Below are positions 1 to 6,390 of a stretch of 27,453 nt of DNA, piece by piece (the first letter of the stretch is position 1; each line of letters starts with the position of its first letter). The translations under genes were made by a program, and so were the position numbers. Source of the stretch: an uncultured Bacteroidales bacterium (GTDB lineage Bacteria > Bacteroidota > Bacteroidia > Bacteroidales > F082); the NCBI GenBank assembly GCA_937902805.1, contig CALEMB010000173.1:1-27453 (forward strand), read 5' to 3'. Below the pieces are notes generated by a model. The model was not told the origin of the DNA. It saw only the letters and a program-made list of their open reading frames with translations, and searched no databases.

Positions 1-55
1 GTTTAGACAGCCGCGGGGAGGTCCGATTGAGGCGGCCTTGAACCTTTGGTCCTTT

Positions 56-77
56 GACTTCGTCGAATCTTCGATTT
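56..77. repeat. Dispersed 22-nt repeat, copy 1 (inverted)
   Basis: The reverse complement of this stretch differs at two of 22 positions from the element present twice at 3335-3358 and 3390-3413. It lies just upstream of the smalltalk-type micro-ORF. Such short interspersed elements are common between Bacteroidales genes; their function is unknown. Confidence 0.55.
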
Positions 78-137
78 CCTTTCAAGAGGAAAGGGCATAC
101 AAAAGAAAAAAATTAACCACTTAAAAAACAACACACT

Positions 138-260
138 ATGGAACCCAAAAAGAAAAACATCATCGAAATCATCGTGAAAGTCATAGTAGCCGCCCTAACG
201 GCCTTCGTGACCGCGATTACCACCACAAGCTGCATGGGTATAGGGCCCTTCTTCGTCTAA
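138..260 (+). CDS. Smalltalk-type 40-residue membrane peptide
   Basis: This micro-ORF starts at an ATG preceded by the A-rich leader AAAAAACAACACACT, typical of Bacteroidota initiation, and ends at TAA 258-260. The product has a charged N-terminus (MEPKKKN), one hydrophobic helix at about residues 8-28, and a Thr-rich TTTSCM segment. That layout (Lys-rich start, helix, T-T-S-C) matches the 'smalltalk protein' family of Bacteroidota, which often sits next to HU-like DNA-binding protein and amidase genes. Neither neighbour is visible here; the upstream partner would lie outside the window. The Cys could be a lipobox-like residue, but the peptide is too short for me to claim lipidation. The family has no established function. 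Confidence 0.7.
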   Translation: MEPKKKNIIEIIVKVIVAALTAFVTAITTTSCMGIGPFFV

Positions 261-290
261 GCCCAGTGCCAAGCAGCCGGAGTATTGCAA

Positions 291-324
291 AGGCGACCCT
301 CGGAAAAAAAATCGAGGGCCGCCT
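291..324 (+). terminator. Hairpin after the smalltalk gene
   Basis: Two 12-nt arms, 291-302 and 313-324, pair with one mismatch around a 10-nt A-rich loop (303-312). The hairpin starts 30 nt after the stop of the preceding micro-ORF. No strong T-run follows, so it is a weak intrinsic-terminator candidate. Confidence 0.45.
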
Positions 325-348
325 CTTCTGTACTAGATTAGGTTGGTT

Positions 349-546
349 TTATATCATTCCCGCATTGCAAATGCGGAAGAACGGGTAAACATCCTCAAAA
401 TTGACATAAGGCATGTCAGGAAATGTAGTGCGGCATAGAGTTGTCTTGCCTGACTGACGGGGTCCCGTCAATGTAATAACAGGAAAATAGGTAAATAGTT
501 GTTTTATTGTATTTTTTAATTCCCTATCAATTAGATTTTTATTCAT
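349..546 (-). pseudogene. N-terminal fragment of a DUF4143/AAA_14-type ATPase
   Basis: The fragment begins at Met 546 (MNKNLID) and holds only the first domain stretch of a family usually near 380-430 residues. A Walker A motif GPRQSGKTT follows a helix and a hydrophobic strand (FPVITLTGPRQSGKTT), and a YVNFED segment comes after it, as in AAA_14/DUF4143 ATPases. Shortly after FED the match is lost and the frame ends after about 65 residues. The ATPase core and C-terminal DUF4143 domain are absent. The break coincides with the short palindrome at 360-376. A TATTTTTG -7 element (minus strand, 584-591) precedes the start, so the remnant could still be transcribed. It is most likely a decayed gene. 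Confidence 0.7.
360..376. repeat. 7-bp palindrome at the broken end of the ATPase fragment
   Basis: CCGCATT (360-366) and AATGCGG (370-376) are perfect inverted arms around GCA. The site lies where similarity of the minus-strand ATPase fragment to its family ends. It may mark a recombination or insertion boundary, but no insertion-sequence gene is visible. Confidence 0.45.
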
Positions 547-583
547 TATATAGACAATTTTGCAATTAAACTGAAAATTTGTC

Positions 584-591
584 CAAAAATA
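584..591 (-). promoter_or_regulatory. -7 element TATTTTTG for the ATPase fragment
   Basis: Read on the minus strand this is an exact match to the Bacteroidota -7 consensus TAnnTTTG, about 37 nt upstream of the ATG at 546. I see no clear TTTG at the -33 position, so support is partial. Confidence 0.4.
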
Positions 592-723
592 CAAACTTTT
601 TTCAAAAGAGCCTCCATCTTTGGTCTTTTTTGTAAAGATTTTCCTTCATCAGCACCCTCCAAAAACAGCAAAAGTAATTCCTCCCTACCCATCTGAACGT
701 ACGTTTTTGTTTATCGCGCCAGC

Positions 724-787
724 AATCTTAAATCTTTAAATTTTGAATCTTTGAATCTTTAAATCTTAAATCTTGAATCCTGAATCC
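724..787. repeat. Degenerate tandem heptads (TTGAATC/TTAAATC type)
   Basis: Units such as TTGAATC, TTTGAATC, TTTAAATC and CTGAATC follow each other with few interruptions over about 60 nt. Such low-complexity heptads are familiar in Bacteroidales intergenic DNA and can vary in copy number by slippage. No function can be assigned. Confidence 0.6.
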
Positions 788-790
788 CCC

Positions 791-847
791 GAATTTCGCC
801 ACAAAAAACCCTGAATTTCGCCACAAATAGCCGAATTTCGCCACAAA
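791..847. repeat. Three 15-nt direct repeats GAATTTCGCCACAAA
   Basis: Identical copies lie at 791-805, 813-827 and 833-847, with periods of 22 and 20 nt, close to two helical turns. They sit about 50-100 nt upstream of the fabH -7 element. Near-helical phasing would suit a multimeric activator or repressor site, although simple repeat expansion is equally possible. Confidence 0.65.
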
Positions 848-892
848 AGCCCGTTTTTGGACACATTTTTCACACGGTATGGTTGGGTGGAG

Positions 893-900
893 TACTTTTG
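893..900 (+). promoter_or_regulatory. -7 element TACTTTTG before fabH
   Basis: This is an exact TAnnTTTG match about 51 nt upstream of the fabH ATG. A T-rich tract lies near the expected -33 position but without a clear TTTG. It is the likely promoter of the fatty-acid cluster. Confidence 0.5.
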
Positions 901-951
901 CAGCGTTTTGAAAAAAACTGAAAACGAGCATTTTTTTAAATTGAAAACGAA

Positions 952-1905
952 ATGAGAATCATTGGAACTGGAAGCGCATTGCCTGCACTTGAGGTCACCA
1001 ACAACGACTTGGCGGAGTTCTTGGACACCAGCGATGCGTGGATCTCAACCCGCACGGGTATCAAAGCCCGCCATCTTTTATCGACTGAATCTTTGTATGA
1101 CTTGGCAGTGGATGCCGCCAACAAGGCCATCAAGTCTGCCGGTCTCACTCCCGACCAGATTGACTTCCTTTTGGTCTCGAACGTGGCCAACCAGCATATC
1201 ACCCCAGGATTGAGCTGTATCATCCAAAACCGTATCGGCGTCACCTGCGCCGGCCTCGACATCAACGTGGCTTGCGCCGGCTTCGTCAACGCGCTGATGC
1301 TCGCCGACAGCATGATGAAGGCTGGCCGCGCCAACCATATATTAATAGTGTGTGCCGAGGAACCCACCAAGTATTGCAACTGGCATGAGCGCGACTGCAG
1401 CGTGCTGTTTGGCGACGGTGCCGGTGCCGTGGTGTTGGCTCCTGGCGATGCCTTCAAGGACGTGAAGCTCACCATGATTTCCGACCGCGACGTGCTCTAC
1501 TACGAGCGTGGCATGGAGACCACTCCTTTTGAAAAGCAATACACCAAGGGACAACCGCTGGTGATGAAAGGGAAGGAATTGTTCCGTACGGCGGTCTCCG
1601 AGTCGGCGAAGGACATCAACGGCCTCTTGGAACGCAACAACCTGAAGCAGGAAGACATCAAATACTTCTTGCTGCACCAAGCCAACAAGCGCATCATCGA
1701 GGGCATCCGCAACCTCGTGGGTGGTCCTGATGAGAAGTATCCGACGGTCATCGAGAAATATGGCAACACCTCGTCGGCAAGTATTCCGATTATGCTCGAC
1801 GAAATGCTCAGGGCAGGCAAGATCAAAGAAGGTGACAAAATCATCATGAGTGCCTTTGGCGCGGGTTTCGTGTCAGCTGCCTGCCTTTGGGAATGGGAGA
1901 ATTAA
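952..1905 (+). CDS. fabH: Beta-ketoacyl-ACP synthase III (KAS III, FabH-type)
   Basis: This 317-residue thiolase-fold enzyme would start fatty-acid chains by condensing an acyl-CoA with malonyl-ACP. The full catalytic triad is visible: Cys108 in the ACAGF motif, His242 in LLHQAN and Asn272 in YGNTS. The length matches the family, and the N-terminus IIGTGSALP is the usual first strand and loop, which fixes the ATG at 952 behind an A-rich leader. It heads a five-gene cluster with KAS II, a FabZ-type dehydratase, ACP and a FabG-type reductase. It could be the housekeeping FabH or a starter enzyme for a specialised lipid; the sequence alone does not decide. Most clusters also carry fabD, which is missing here. 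Confidence 0.93.
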   Translation: MRIIGTGSALPALEVTNNDLAEFLDTSDAWISTRTGIKARHLLSTESLYDLAVDAANKAIKSAGLTPDQIDFLLVSNVANQHITPGLSCIIQNRIGVTCAGLDINVACAGFVNALMLADSMMKAGRANHILIVCAEEPTKYCNWHERDCSVLFGDGAGAVVLAPGDAFKDVKLTMISDRDVLYYERGMETTPFEKQYTKGQPLVMKGKELFRTAVSESAKDINGLLERNNLKQEDIKYFLLHQANKRIIEGIRNLVGGPDEKYPTVIEKYGNTSSASIPIMLDEMLRAGKIKEGDKIIMSAFGAGFVSAACLWEWEN

Positions 1906-1906
1906 C

Positions 1907-2000
1907 TCGCTTCGCGTCACTGCGAGGAACGAAGCAGTCTAGGCCATAAGCTTAATCTCTAGATTGCTTCGTCGTTCCTCCTCGCAATGACGCAAAGCGA
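1907..2000. repeat. Large imperfect palindrome between fabH and fabF
   Basis: The left arm (1907-1942) and right arm (1959-2000) are reverse complements apart from three substitutions and two 3-nt insertions in the right arm; the loop is 1943-1958. The arms contain GCGAGGAACGAAGCA and its complement, a dispersed palindromic repeat type seen in several bacterial groups. In RNA it would form a long hairpin just after the fabH stop and could stabilise or attenuate the transcript. Confidence 0.75.
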
Positions 2001-2035
2001 CAATACAAGTAATAAGACAAAAAAGAAAACACAAT

Positions 2036-3271
2036 ATGGAAAATAGAAGAGTAGTGATAACCGGCATGGGTGCTGTTTCGCCCATTGGCAACGACCTGCC
2101 GACGATATGGAAAAACCTGATGGACGGCTATTGTGGCATCGACTTCATCAAGTCATTCGACCCCAGCGACCTCCCCGTGAAAATCGCTGCCGAGCTGAAG
2201 GACTTTGACCCTGAGGCTTGCGGCGTCGATAAAGGTTTCGTCAAACGTAACGACCGTTTCGCTGTCTACACGCTGGCAGCAGCCTATCAAGCCATGAAGG
2301 ACAACGAAGACATGCAAATGGATCCCAGCCGTTTGGGCGTTTATGTCGGCTCGGGCATTGGCGGCTTCGACACGATCATGAAGGGTGTCAAACCCTATTA
2401 TGCAGAGGGTGCCCGTTGGATTTCGCCCATGATGATCCCCACCATGATTGGCAACCAAGCCTCAGGCAGTGTGGCTATCCGTTACAACGCCCAAGGCCCT
2501 TGCGTGCCCATCGTGACGGCCTGTGCTACAGGTACCCACTCTATCGGTGAAGCCTATCGTGCTATCAAACACGGCTATGCCGACGCCATTATCACCGGAG
2601 GCTCCGAGGCGGGTATCAACCCCGTATCCATCGGTGGCTTCACCAACTGCAAGGCCCTGACCAAAGCCGAAGACCCGAAGCATGCCTCGCTGCCGTTCAA
2701 CAAGGACAGGGCGGGCTTCGTCATAGCTGAAGGCTCTGGTATCGTCCTCCTCGAAGAATACGAACACGCCAAGAAGCGTGGTGCGAAGATCTATGCCGAG
2801 CTTTGTGGCTACGGTAACAGCTGCGACGCCTATCACAGCACCGCCCCGCGTCCTGACGGCACCACACAATCGCTGGCCATCAAGCAAGCACTGGATGAGG
2901 CTCAGTTTAAGGCGGGAGAAAGCATTTACATCAACGCCCACGGCACAGGCACGCCCATGAATGACAGCGGCGAGACCCGCGCCATCAAGATTGCGATGGG
3001 CGATGAGGCTTACAAGGCTCACATCAGCTCCACCAAGTCAGAGATGGGTCACGCCCTCGGTGCCGCAGGAGCCATTGAGTTGATTATTAGTGTTATGGCA
3101 CTGAATAATGGCATCGTTCCTCCCACCATCAATTTGGACAATCCCGACCCCGAGTGCGACCTCGACTACACGCCCAACAAGCCCCTCAAAGTGGATTTGG
3201 ACCTCGCCATTTCCAATTCCTTGGGCTTTGGTGGACACAACGCATGTTTGGCTATCCGCAAATTGAAATGA
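2036..3271 (+). CDS. fabF: Beta-ketoacyl-ACP synthase II (KAS II, FabF-type)
   Basis: This 411-residue elongating condensing enzyme extends acyl-ACP with malonyl-ACP. The Cys-His-His triad is present: Cys163 in TACATGTH, His302 in NAHGTGTP and His339 in SEMGHALGAAG, with the conserved Lys334. The C-terminal SNSLGFGGHNA signature and overall length are standard. The start follows an A-rich leader (AAAAAAGAAAACACAAT), and the first residues VVITGMGAVSPIG are the usual N-terminus. It lies 130 nt after fabH; that gap is mostly the large palindrome. I see no sign of loss of activity, so it is a true elongase and not a chain-length-factor subunit. Confidence 0.93.
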   Translation: MENRRVVITGMGAVSPIGNDLPTIWKNLMDGYCGIDFIKSFDPSDLPVKIAAELKDFDPEACGVDKGFVKRNDRFAVYTLAAAYQAMKDNEDMQMDPSRLGVYVGSGIGGFDTIMKGVKPYYAEGARWISPMMIPTMIGNQASGSVAIRYNAQGPCVPIVTACATGTHSIGEAYRAIKHGYADAIITGGSEAGINPVSIGGFTNCKALTKAEDPKHASLPFNKDRAGFVIAEGSGIVLLEEYEHAKKRGAKIYAELCGYGNSCDAYHSTAPRPDGTTQSLAIKQALDEAQFKAGESIYINAHGTGTPMNDSGETRAIKIAMGDEAYKAHISSTKSEMGHALGAAGAIELIISVMALNNGIVPPTINLDNPDPECDLDYTPNKPLKVDLDLAISNSLGFGGHNACLAIRKLK

Positions 3272-3283
3272 TGCTATCAGCCA

Positions 3284-3335
3284 TCAGCAGTCAGCTATCA
3301 GCTTGTCATCACTAAAGCTGAAAGCTGATTGCTGA
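3284..3335. repeat. Inverted repeat (21-nt arms) after fabF
   Basis: The arms 3284-3304 and 3315-3335 are reverse complements with two mismatches around a 10-nt loop. The unit is built from CAGC/GCTG blocks of a kind common in Bacteroidales spacers. As RNA it would form a stable hairpin 13 nt after the fabF stop; no T-run follows, so processing or attenuation is likelier than clean termination. Confidence 0.65.
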
Positions 3336-3413
3336 AATCGAAGATTCAACGAAGTTAAAGCTGAAAGCCAAACAATTCAACGATTCAACAAATCGAAGAT
3401 TCAACGAAGTTAA
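3335..3413. repeat. 24-nt exact direct repeat, two copies
   Basis: Positions 3335-3358 and 3390-3413 are identical over 24 nt, 55 nt apart, with related partial units (ATTCAACGATTCAACAAATCG) between them. A near-identical copy in the opposite orientation lies at 56-77. The second copy ends 21 nt before the next start codon, so the repeat forms part of that gene's leader. Confidence 0.8.
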
Positions 3414-3434
3414 TCAACAATTAAACAACATACA

Positions 3435-3863
3435 ATGAACAGAGACGAAATCAAACAGTACCTCCCGCACCGCGAGCCTATGCTCCTGGTCGATGAGATG
3501 ACCCTCGACGAAAACCATGTGGCCCATTCCAAATACCATGTGACGGGTGAGGAATTCTTCCTGCAAGGTCACTTCCCGGGCGAACCCGTCGTGCCAGGTG
3601 TCATCCTTTGCGAAATCATGGCCCAGTCGTGTGCCCTGCTGATGAAGGACGACCTCATCGGCAAGCTGACCTTCTACACTGGCATCGACAAGGTGCGCTT
3701 CAAAAACAGCGTGAAGCCAGGTGATACCGTCGAGGTGGAAGCCACATTGACTTATCATCGCGCCAACATCTACATCTGCTCCGCTGTGCTCAGCGTAGGC
3801 GGTAAGATGTGCGTCAAAGGCGAATTGTCGTTTGCCCTCCTGCCCGACACCAGAAAGCAATAA
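3435..3863 (+). CDS. fabZ: 3-hydroxyacyl-ACP dehydratase (FabZ-type hotdog fold)
   Basis: This 142-residue single-hotdog enzyme would dehydrate 3-hydroxyacyl-ACP to trans-2-enoyl-ACP. The substrate-loop motif LPHREPMLLVD is at residues 10-20, and the catalytic pair is His46 in GHFPGEPVVPG and Glu60 in CEIMAQ, with the exact 14-residue spacing of FabZ. The start at 3435 follows an A-rich leader (ATTAAACAACATACA). It sits between fabF and the ACP gene. Its size and Glu60 fit FabZ; FabA normally has Asp at this position. No isomerase activity can be inferred. Confidence 0.9.
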   Translation: MNRDEIKQYLPHREPMLLVDEMTLDENHVAHSKYHVTGEEFFLQGHFPGEPVVPGVILCEIMAQSCALLMKDDLIGKLTFYTGIDKVRFKNSVKPGDTVEVEATLTYHRANIYICSAVLSVGGKMCVKGELSFALLPDTRKQ

Positions 3864-3875
3864 ATAATCGTGGAT

Positions 3876-3906
3876 TTTGCGTTTTTGAAAAAATATCCTA
3901 CATTTG
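3876..3906 (+). promoter_or_regulatory. Consensus Bacteroidota promoter for acpP
   Basis: TTTG at 3876-3879, a 19-nt spacer, then TACATTTG at 3899-3906 form a complete match to the -33 TTTG / -7 TAnnTTTG promoter. It begins 13 nt after the fabZ stop and its -7 box ends 22 nt before the ACP start. The ACP and FabG genes can therefore be transcribed independently of the upstream three. Confidence 0.7.
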
Positions 3907-3928
3907 TCGTCCTAAAATAGTGGTGGTT

Positions 3929-4171
3929 ATGGCAACAATTCAAGACAAGACTAGGGCGTTGATTTCTTCCGCGCTGAAGATTTCCGAGGGCGAAATCACG
4001 AAGGACAAGCAATTTTTCAACGATTTGGGTGCCGATTCGCTTGACTTTGTGGAGCTTTGCGTGACTTTGGAGCGCGAATTCAACCTGAAGTTCAGCGAGG
4101 AAGAAACGGCAAAAGTCAAAACCGTCGGAGACTTGTATGAACTCATCGAAAAACACGTCAAAAAATCATAA
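3929..4171 (+). CDS. acpP: Acyl carrier protein
   Basis: This 80-residue four-helix carrier holds the growing acyl chain on phosphopantetheine. The attachment serine is Ser37 in the GADSLDFVEL motif, preceded by FFNDLG, as in standard ACPs; acidic helix II follows. The open frame extends further upstream, but Met at 3929 (MATIQDK) is right: it gives the usual length, matches the family N-terminus and lies just below the promoter at 3876-3906. It could be the primary ACP or one dedicated to the adjacent enzymes. Its own promoter would allow the higher expression expected for an ACP. Confidence 0.92.
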   Translation: MATIQDKTRALISSALKISEGEITKDKQFFNDLGADSLDFVELCVTLEREFNLKFSEEETAKVKTVGDLYELIEKHVKKS

Positions 4172-4189
4172 ATAAACATAGAGAGAACC

Positions 4190-4936
4190 ATGGGATTATT
4201 AGACAATAAAGTGGCTCTGATTACGGGAGCCGGTCGTGGCATTGGCAAGTCCATCGCCATTCGTTTTGCACAGGAAGGCTGCAACATTGCCTTCACCGAT
4301 ATCGCTTTGAACGACGTCGTCATGGAAACCGAAAAAGAACTGAAAGCCCTGGGCGTTAAGGTCAAAGCTTACGCTTCGAATGCCGCCAATTTTGAGGAGA
4401 CGCACCAGGTCGTCGACGAAATCGTCAAGGACTTCGGTCGTATTGACATCCTCGTCAACAATGCGGGTATTACCAAGGACACTGCCCTCAAGCGCATGAC
4501 TGAGGAGCAATGGGATGCCGTTATTAACGTCAACCTCAAGTCGGTGTTCAACTTCACCAAAGCCGTGCAGCCCGTCATGTGGAAGCAGGCAGGTGGTAGC
4601 GTCATCAACATGAGCTCGGTGGTGGGCGTTTCGGGCAATGCCAACCAATGCAACTACAGTGCCTCAAAGGCTGGCATCATCGGCTTCACCAAAAGTGCGG
4701 CCAAGGAAATGGGAGTGCGCAACATCCGCCACAACGCTATTGCACCAGGCTTCATCATCACAGCTATGACCAATGCCCTTCCCGAGGATGTACGTAAGGC
4801 ATGGGAAAGCTTGATTCCGTTGCGTCGCGGTGGTACCCCTGAGGATGTCGCCAATGTGGCCCTCTTCCTCGCCTCCGACCTCAGCTCGTATGTCACGGGT
4901 CAGGTGATTCACTGCTGCGGTGGAATGAATTGCTAA
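4190..4936 (+). CDS. fabG: 3-oxoacyl-ACP reductase (FabG-type SDR)
   Basis: This 248-residue short-chain dehydrogenase would reduce 3-oxoacyl-ACP with NAD(P)H. Visible motifs are the cofactor loop TGAGRGIG (12-19), NNAG (90-93), and catalytic Asn115, Ser143 (NMSSVVG), Tyr156 and Lys160 (YSASK), followed by APGFI. The segment around Tyr156 closely follows FabG. The start is 18 nt after the ACP stop, so the two genes are presumably co-transcribed. The C-terminus GQVIHCCGGMNC is Cys-rich but otherwise matches the FabG ending. A specialised ketoreductase role is possible if the cluster makes a non-housekeeping lipid. Confidence 0.9.
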   Translation: MGLLDNKVALITGAGRGIGKSIAIRFAQEGCNIAFTDIALNDVVMETEKELKALGVKVKAYASNAANFEETHQVVDEIVKDFGRIDILVNNAGITKDTALKRMTEEQWDAVINVNLKSVFNFTKAVQPVMWKQAGGSVINMSSVVGVSGNANQCNYSASKAGIIGFTKSAAKEMGVRNIRHNAIAPGFIITAMTNALPEDVRKAWESLIPLRRGGTPEDVANVALFLASDLSSYVTGQVIHCCGGMNC

Positions 4937-4965
4937 GATTGAATTTAACGAGCAGTTTTTTTTTG

Positions 4966-4995
4966 TTTCGGGGATGCCGTAAGGTGTCCCCGAAA
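4966..4995 (+). terminator. Hairpin after the fatty-acid cluster
   Basis: TTTCGGGGA (4966-4974) and TCCCCGAAA (4987-4995) form a perfect 9-bp stem with a 12-nt loop, 29 nt after the fabG stop. A long T-run precedes the stem and only a short one (GGTTTTG) follows. It is the probable end of the fab operon. Confidence 0.6.
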
Positions 4996-5006
4996 TGGTT
5001 TTGAAA

Positions 5007-5040
5007 AATAAAGCCTTCCGCTAAAACAGAATGCTTTATT
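5007..5040. repeat. Short inverted repeat AATAAAGC/GCTTTATT
   Basis: Perfect 8-nt arms at 5007-5014 and 5033-5040 enclose an 18-nt loop. It lies between the fab cluster and the convergent minus-strand genes and may contribute to termination from either side. Confidence 0.4.
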
Positions 5041-5170
5041 GTAATTGAAACCAACTACCTGAAACGAGATCACCGACTCACGAAAACAAAAGAAGACCTC
5101 TAGTTAACGTAGACTTGAGCTGCTTTTTTGTTAGAAGAATTTGAAAAAAGCCTCATGAAGTTTTTAACGA

Positions 5171-5680
5171 TTATATCTTGTAACGAACTATACCTTTTAC
5201 TTGAGAAGCTCTATGATTATGTGAGGAATAGCATATGCCACCATTTTTGAAATAATAAGTCTTCATTTCATTCCCTTCCCACCGATCAAATATTCGAATT
5301 TTATCAATTCCAGTTTCATCAATGTATAACCATACAATATTATCTTTTTCAAGTATTCTTTTTAGGCTCGTAGCATCATTTGCTGACACTTTCTCAGCAA
5401 CAATTTGGTCGCCATGATATATTTTTCGTTTGTTCATACAATTACCATTAACAACAAGGCGACTATACTGATTTTTGTCTAAAACAACACCCTCCTCGTT
5501 GCGAACAACAACATGACGGTCGCAAAAAGATTTCCTTTTCAAGAAAGCTGCATCAACATCATCCATCGGACCTGCTTCGACGCATTGTACATAATCTTGA
5601 TTCGTATCACTTTTTGTTTTTAGCATATAATACAGCCCTAACAAGCCTGCCAATATTGAAATATACAATAATAATTCCAT
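5171..5680 (-). CDS. Membrane-anchored protein with LexA/S24-like motif (Cys for Ser)
   Basis: This 169-residue product has one N-terminal membrane helix (residues 3-20) and a soluble domain. Residues 77-91 (VNGNCMNKRKIYHGD) align without gaps to the LexA/S24 nucleophile segment VSGMSMKDIGIMDGD, but Cys81 replaces the catalytic Ser. A later strand, IDKIRIF (125-131), could supply the Lys expected after the nucleophile, and the end VKGIVRYKI resembles the last S24 strand. This is a motif-level reading, so the S24/S26 fold is an inference. It may be a Cys-dependent or inactive relative with a non-proteolytic role. The gene follows a four-helix membrane protein gene by 30 nt, so the two probably form one operon. 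Confidence 0.6.
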   Translation of the reverse strand: MELLLYISILAGLLGLYYMLKTKSDTNQDYVQCVEAGPMDDVDAAFLKRKSFCDRHVVVRNEEGVVLDKNQYSRLVVNGNCMNKRKIYHGDQIVAEKVSANDATSLKRILEKDNIVWLYIDETGIDKIRIFDRWEGNEMKTYYFKNGGICYSSHNHRASQVKGIVRYKI

Positions 5681-5710
5681 GAGAAGAGTGTTTTTAAAGT
5701 GGTTAATTAT

Positions 5711-6154
5711 TCATACGGGTTTTGCCTCATATTCCTTAAGCGTCTGATACTTTATATAGATTAGATATCCTATTAATAATAGGTGTAAAAAAACAAAGAG
5801 ATGGGGTATCTTCAACAATAGTGCATATTTACTATAAACCTCCGGATAAGTCACAACCTTGGCATGTCCATAAGTAAAGATACCCACCAACACAAAAGCA
5901 CCCATTTGGATTAACCAATGATTAGGAACCCGCTTCATCCCAATAGAATTGTCAACCAACAAAAGAAATAGTAAACCAAAGTTTGTCACTAAAGCGAACA
6001 AAGAACTTTGGTTTGTTTGATAATCACACATAAATTGATCGACCCCCTGTAACCCGCTCGCAAACAACACAGAGTAAGTGAAAAACACTAATAAAAGCAC
6101 GTATACTATTGCCTCTCCAAAATGTTTAATATTATTCTTCTTAGTTGTATCCAT
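5711..6154 (-). CDS. Small four-helix membrane protein, unknown function
   Basis: I do not recognise this 147-residue protein. Hydrophobic stretches at about 14-34, 52-68, 82-96 and 110-134 suggest four membrane helices, with charged ends (MDTTKKNN at the start, KEYEAKPV at the end) that probably face the cytoplasm. No catalytic motif is visible. The start Met at 6154 is preceded on the minus strand by GTTTAAAATCGT. It is the first gene of a two-gene unit with the S24-like membrane protein downstream. The long structured leader at 6175-6376 suggests regulation at the RNA level or a separate small RNA upstream. The pair could act together at the membrane. Confidence 0.75.
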   Translation of the reverse strand: MDTTKKNNIKHFGEAIVYVLLLVFFTYSVLFASGLQGVDQFMCDYQTNQSSLFALVTNFGLLFLLLVDNSIGMKRVPNHWLIQMGAFVLVGIFTYGHAKVVTYPEVYSKYALLLKIPHLFVFLHLLLIGYLIYIKYQTLKEYEAKPV

Positions 6155-6174
6155 ACGATTTTAAACACTCCACC

Positions 6175-6376
6175 AAACTGACCGAGAGCAGCAAGCACTT
6201 TTCAAGATATAGCCACGGACACATAAAAGCCCTAAACGGCTTACAAGTCCACAAACCCACTCCGTGACAATTCTTACACATAGTTTTGATGTCACTTCGT
6301 GCAGAAACCCATTACGTTTAACTTATCAGGTTCCTAACTATATCATTTTCAAGGGCAAGCCCTCTTTCAATTCAGC
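6175..6376 (-). ncRNA. Candidate structured RNA or long 5' leader
   Basis: Downstream of a TACTTTTG promoter element, the minus-strand transcript can fold into several nested stems. 6329-6335 pairs with 6303-6309, and the adjacent 6336-6341 pairs with 6280-6285. 6261-6268 pairs with 6212-6219 and encloses a hairpin 6238-6242/6227-6231. A weak 5-bp closing stem joins 6361-6365 and 6184-6188. Three stems contain a G-U pair that would be A-C if the plus strand were transcribed, which favours the minus strand. The layout loosely recalls 6S RNA, but I cannot assign a family. No terminator is visible before the ATG at 6154, so it may be a leader. Confidence 0.4.
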
Positions 6377-6382
6377 GGGTGC

Positions 6383-6390
6383 AAAAGTAC
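6383..6390 (-). promoter_or_regulatory. -7 element TACTTTTG (minus strand)
   Basis: This is an exact TAnnTTTG match, followed on the transcript by GCACCCGC, a sequence that often follows promoters of stable-RNA genes in Bacteroidales. No clear -33 TTTG is present. It would drive the candidate RNA or leader at 6175-6376. Confidence 0.5.

Larger units (their letters stand above)
595..951. other. Gene-free, repeat-rich stretch upstream of fabH
   Basis: No convincing gene lies here. A 67-codon minus-strand frame (728-931) is made largely of repeat translation and is rejected. The region holds a GAATC-type heptad tract, three copies of a 15-nt direct repeat, and the promoter-like element before fabH. 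Nothing recognisable is visible between about 600 and 720. Confidence 0.6.

Noticed and set aside
791..847. Possible mini CRISPR array
   Set aside because: Units are only 15 nt with 5-7 nt between them, and no cas gene is nearby.
728..931. 67-codon minus-strand open frame
   Set aside because: It translates the GAATC heptads and the 15-nt repeats (AKFG and RF motifs recur) and overlaps the fabH promoter; no protein character.
936..1475. 179-codon minus-strand frame opposite fabH
   Set aside because: Shadow of a strongly supported gene with all catalytic motifs; the antisense product is low-complexity.
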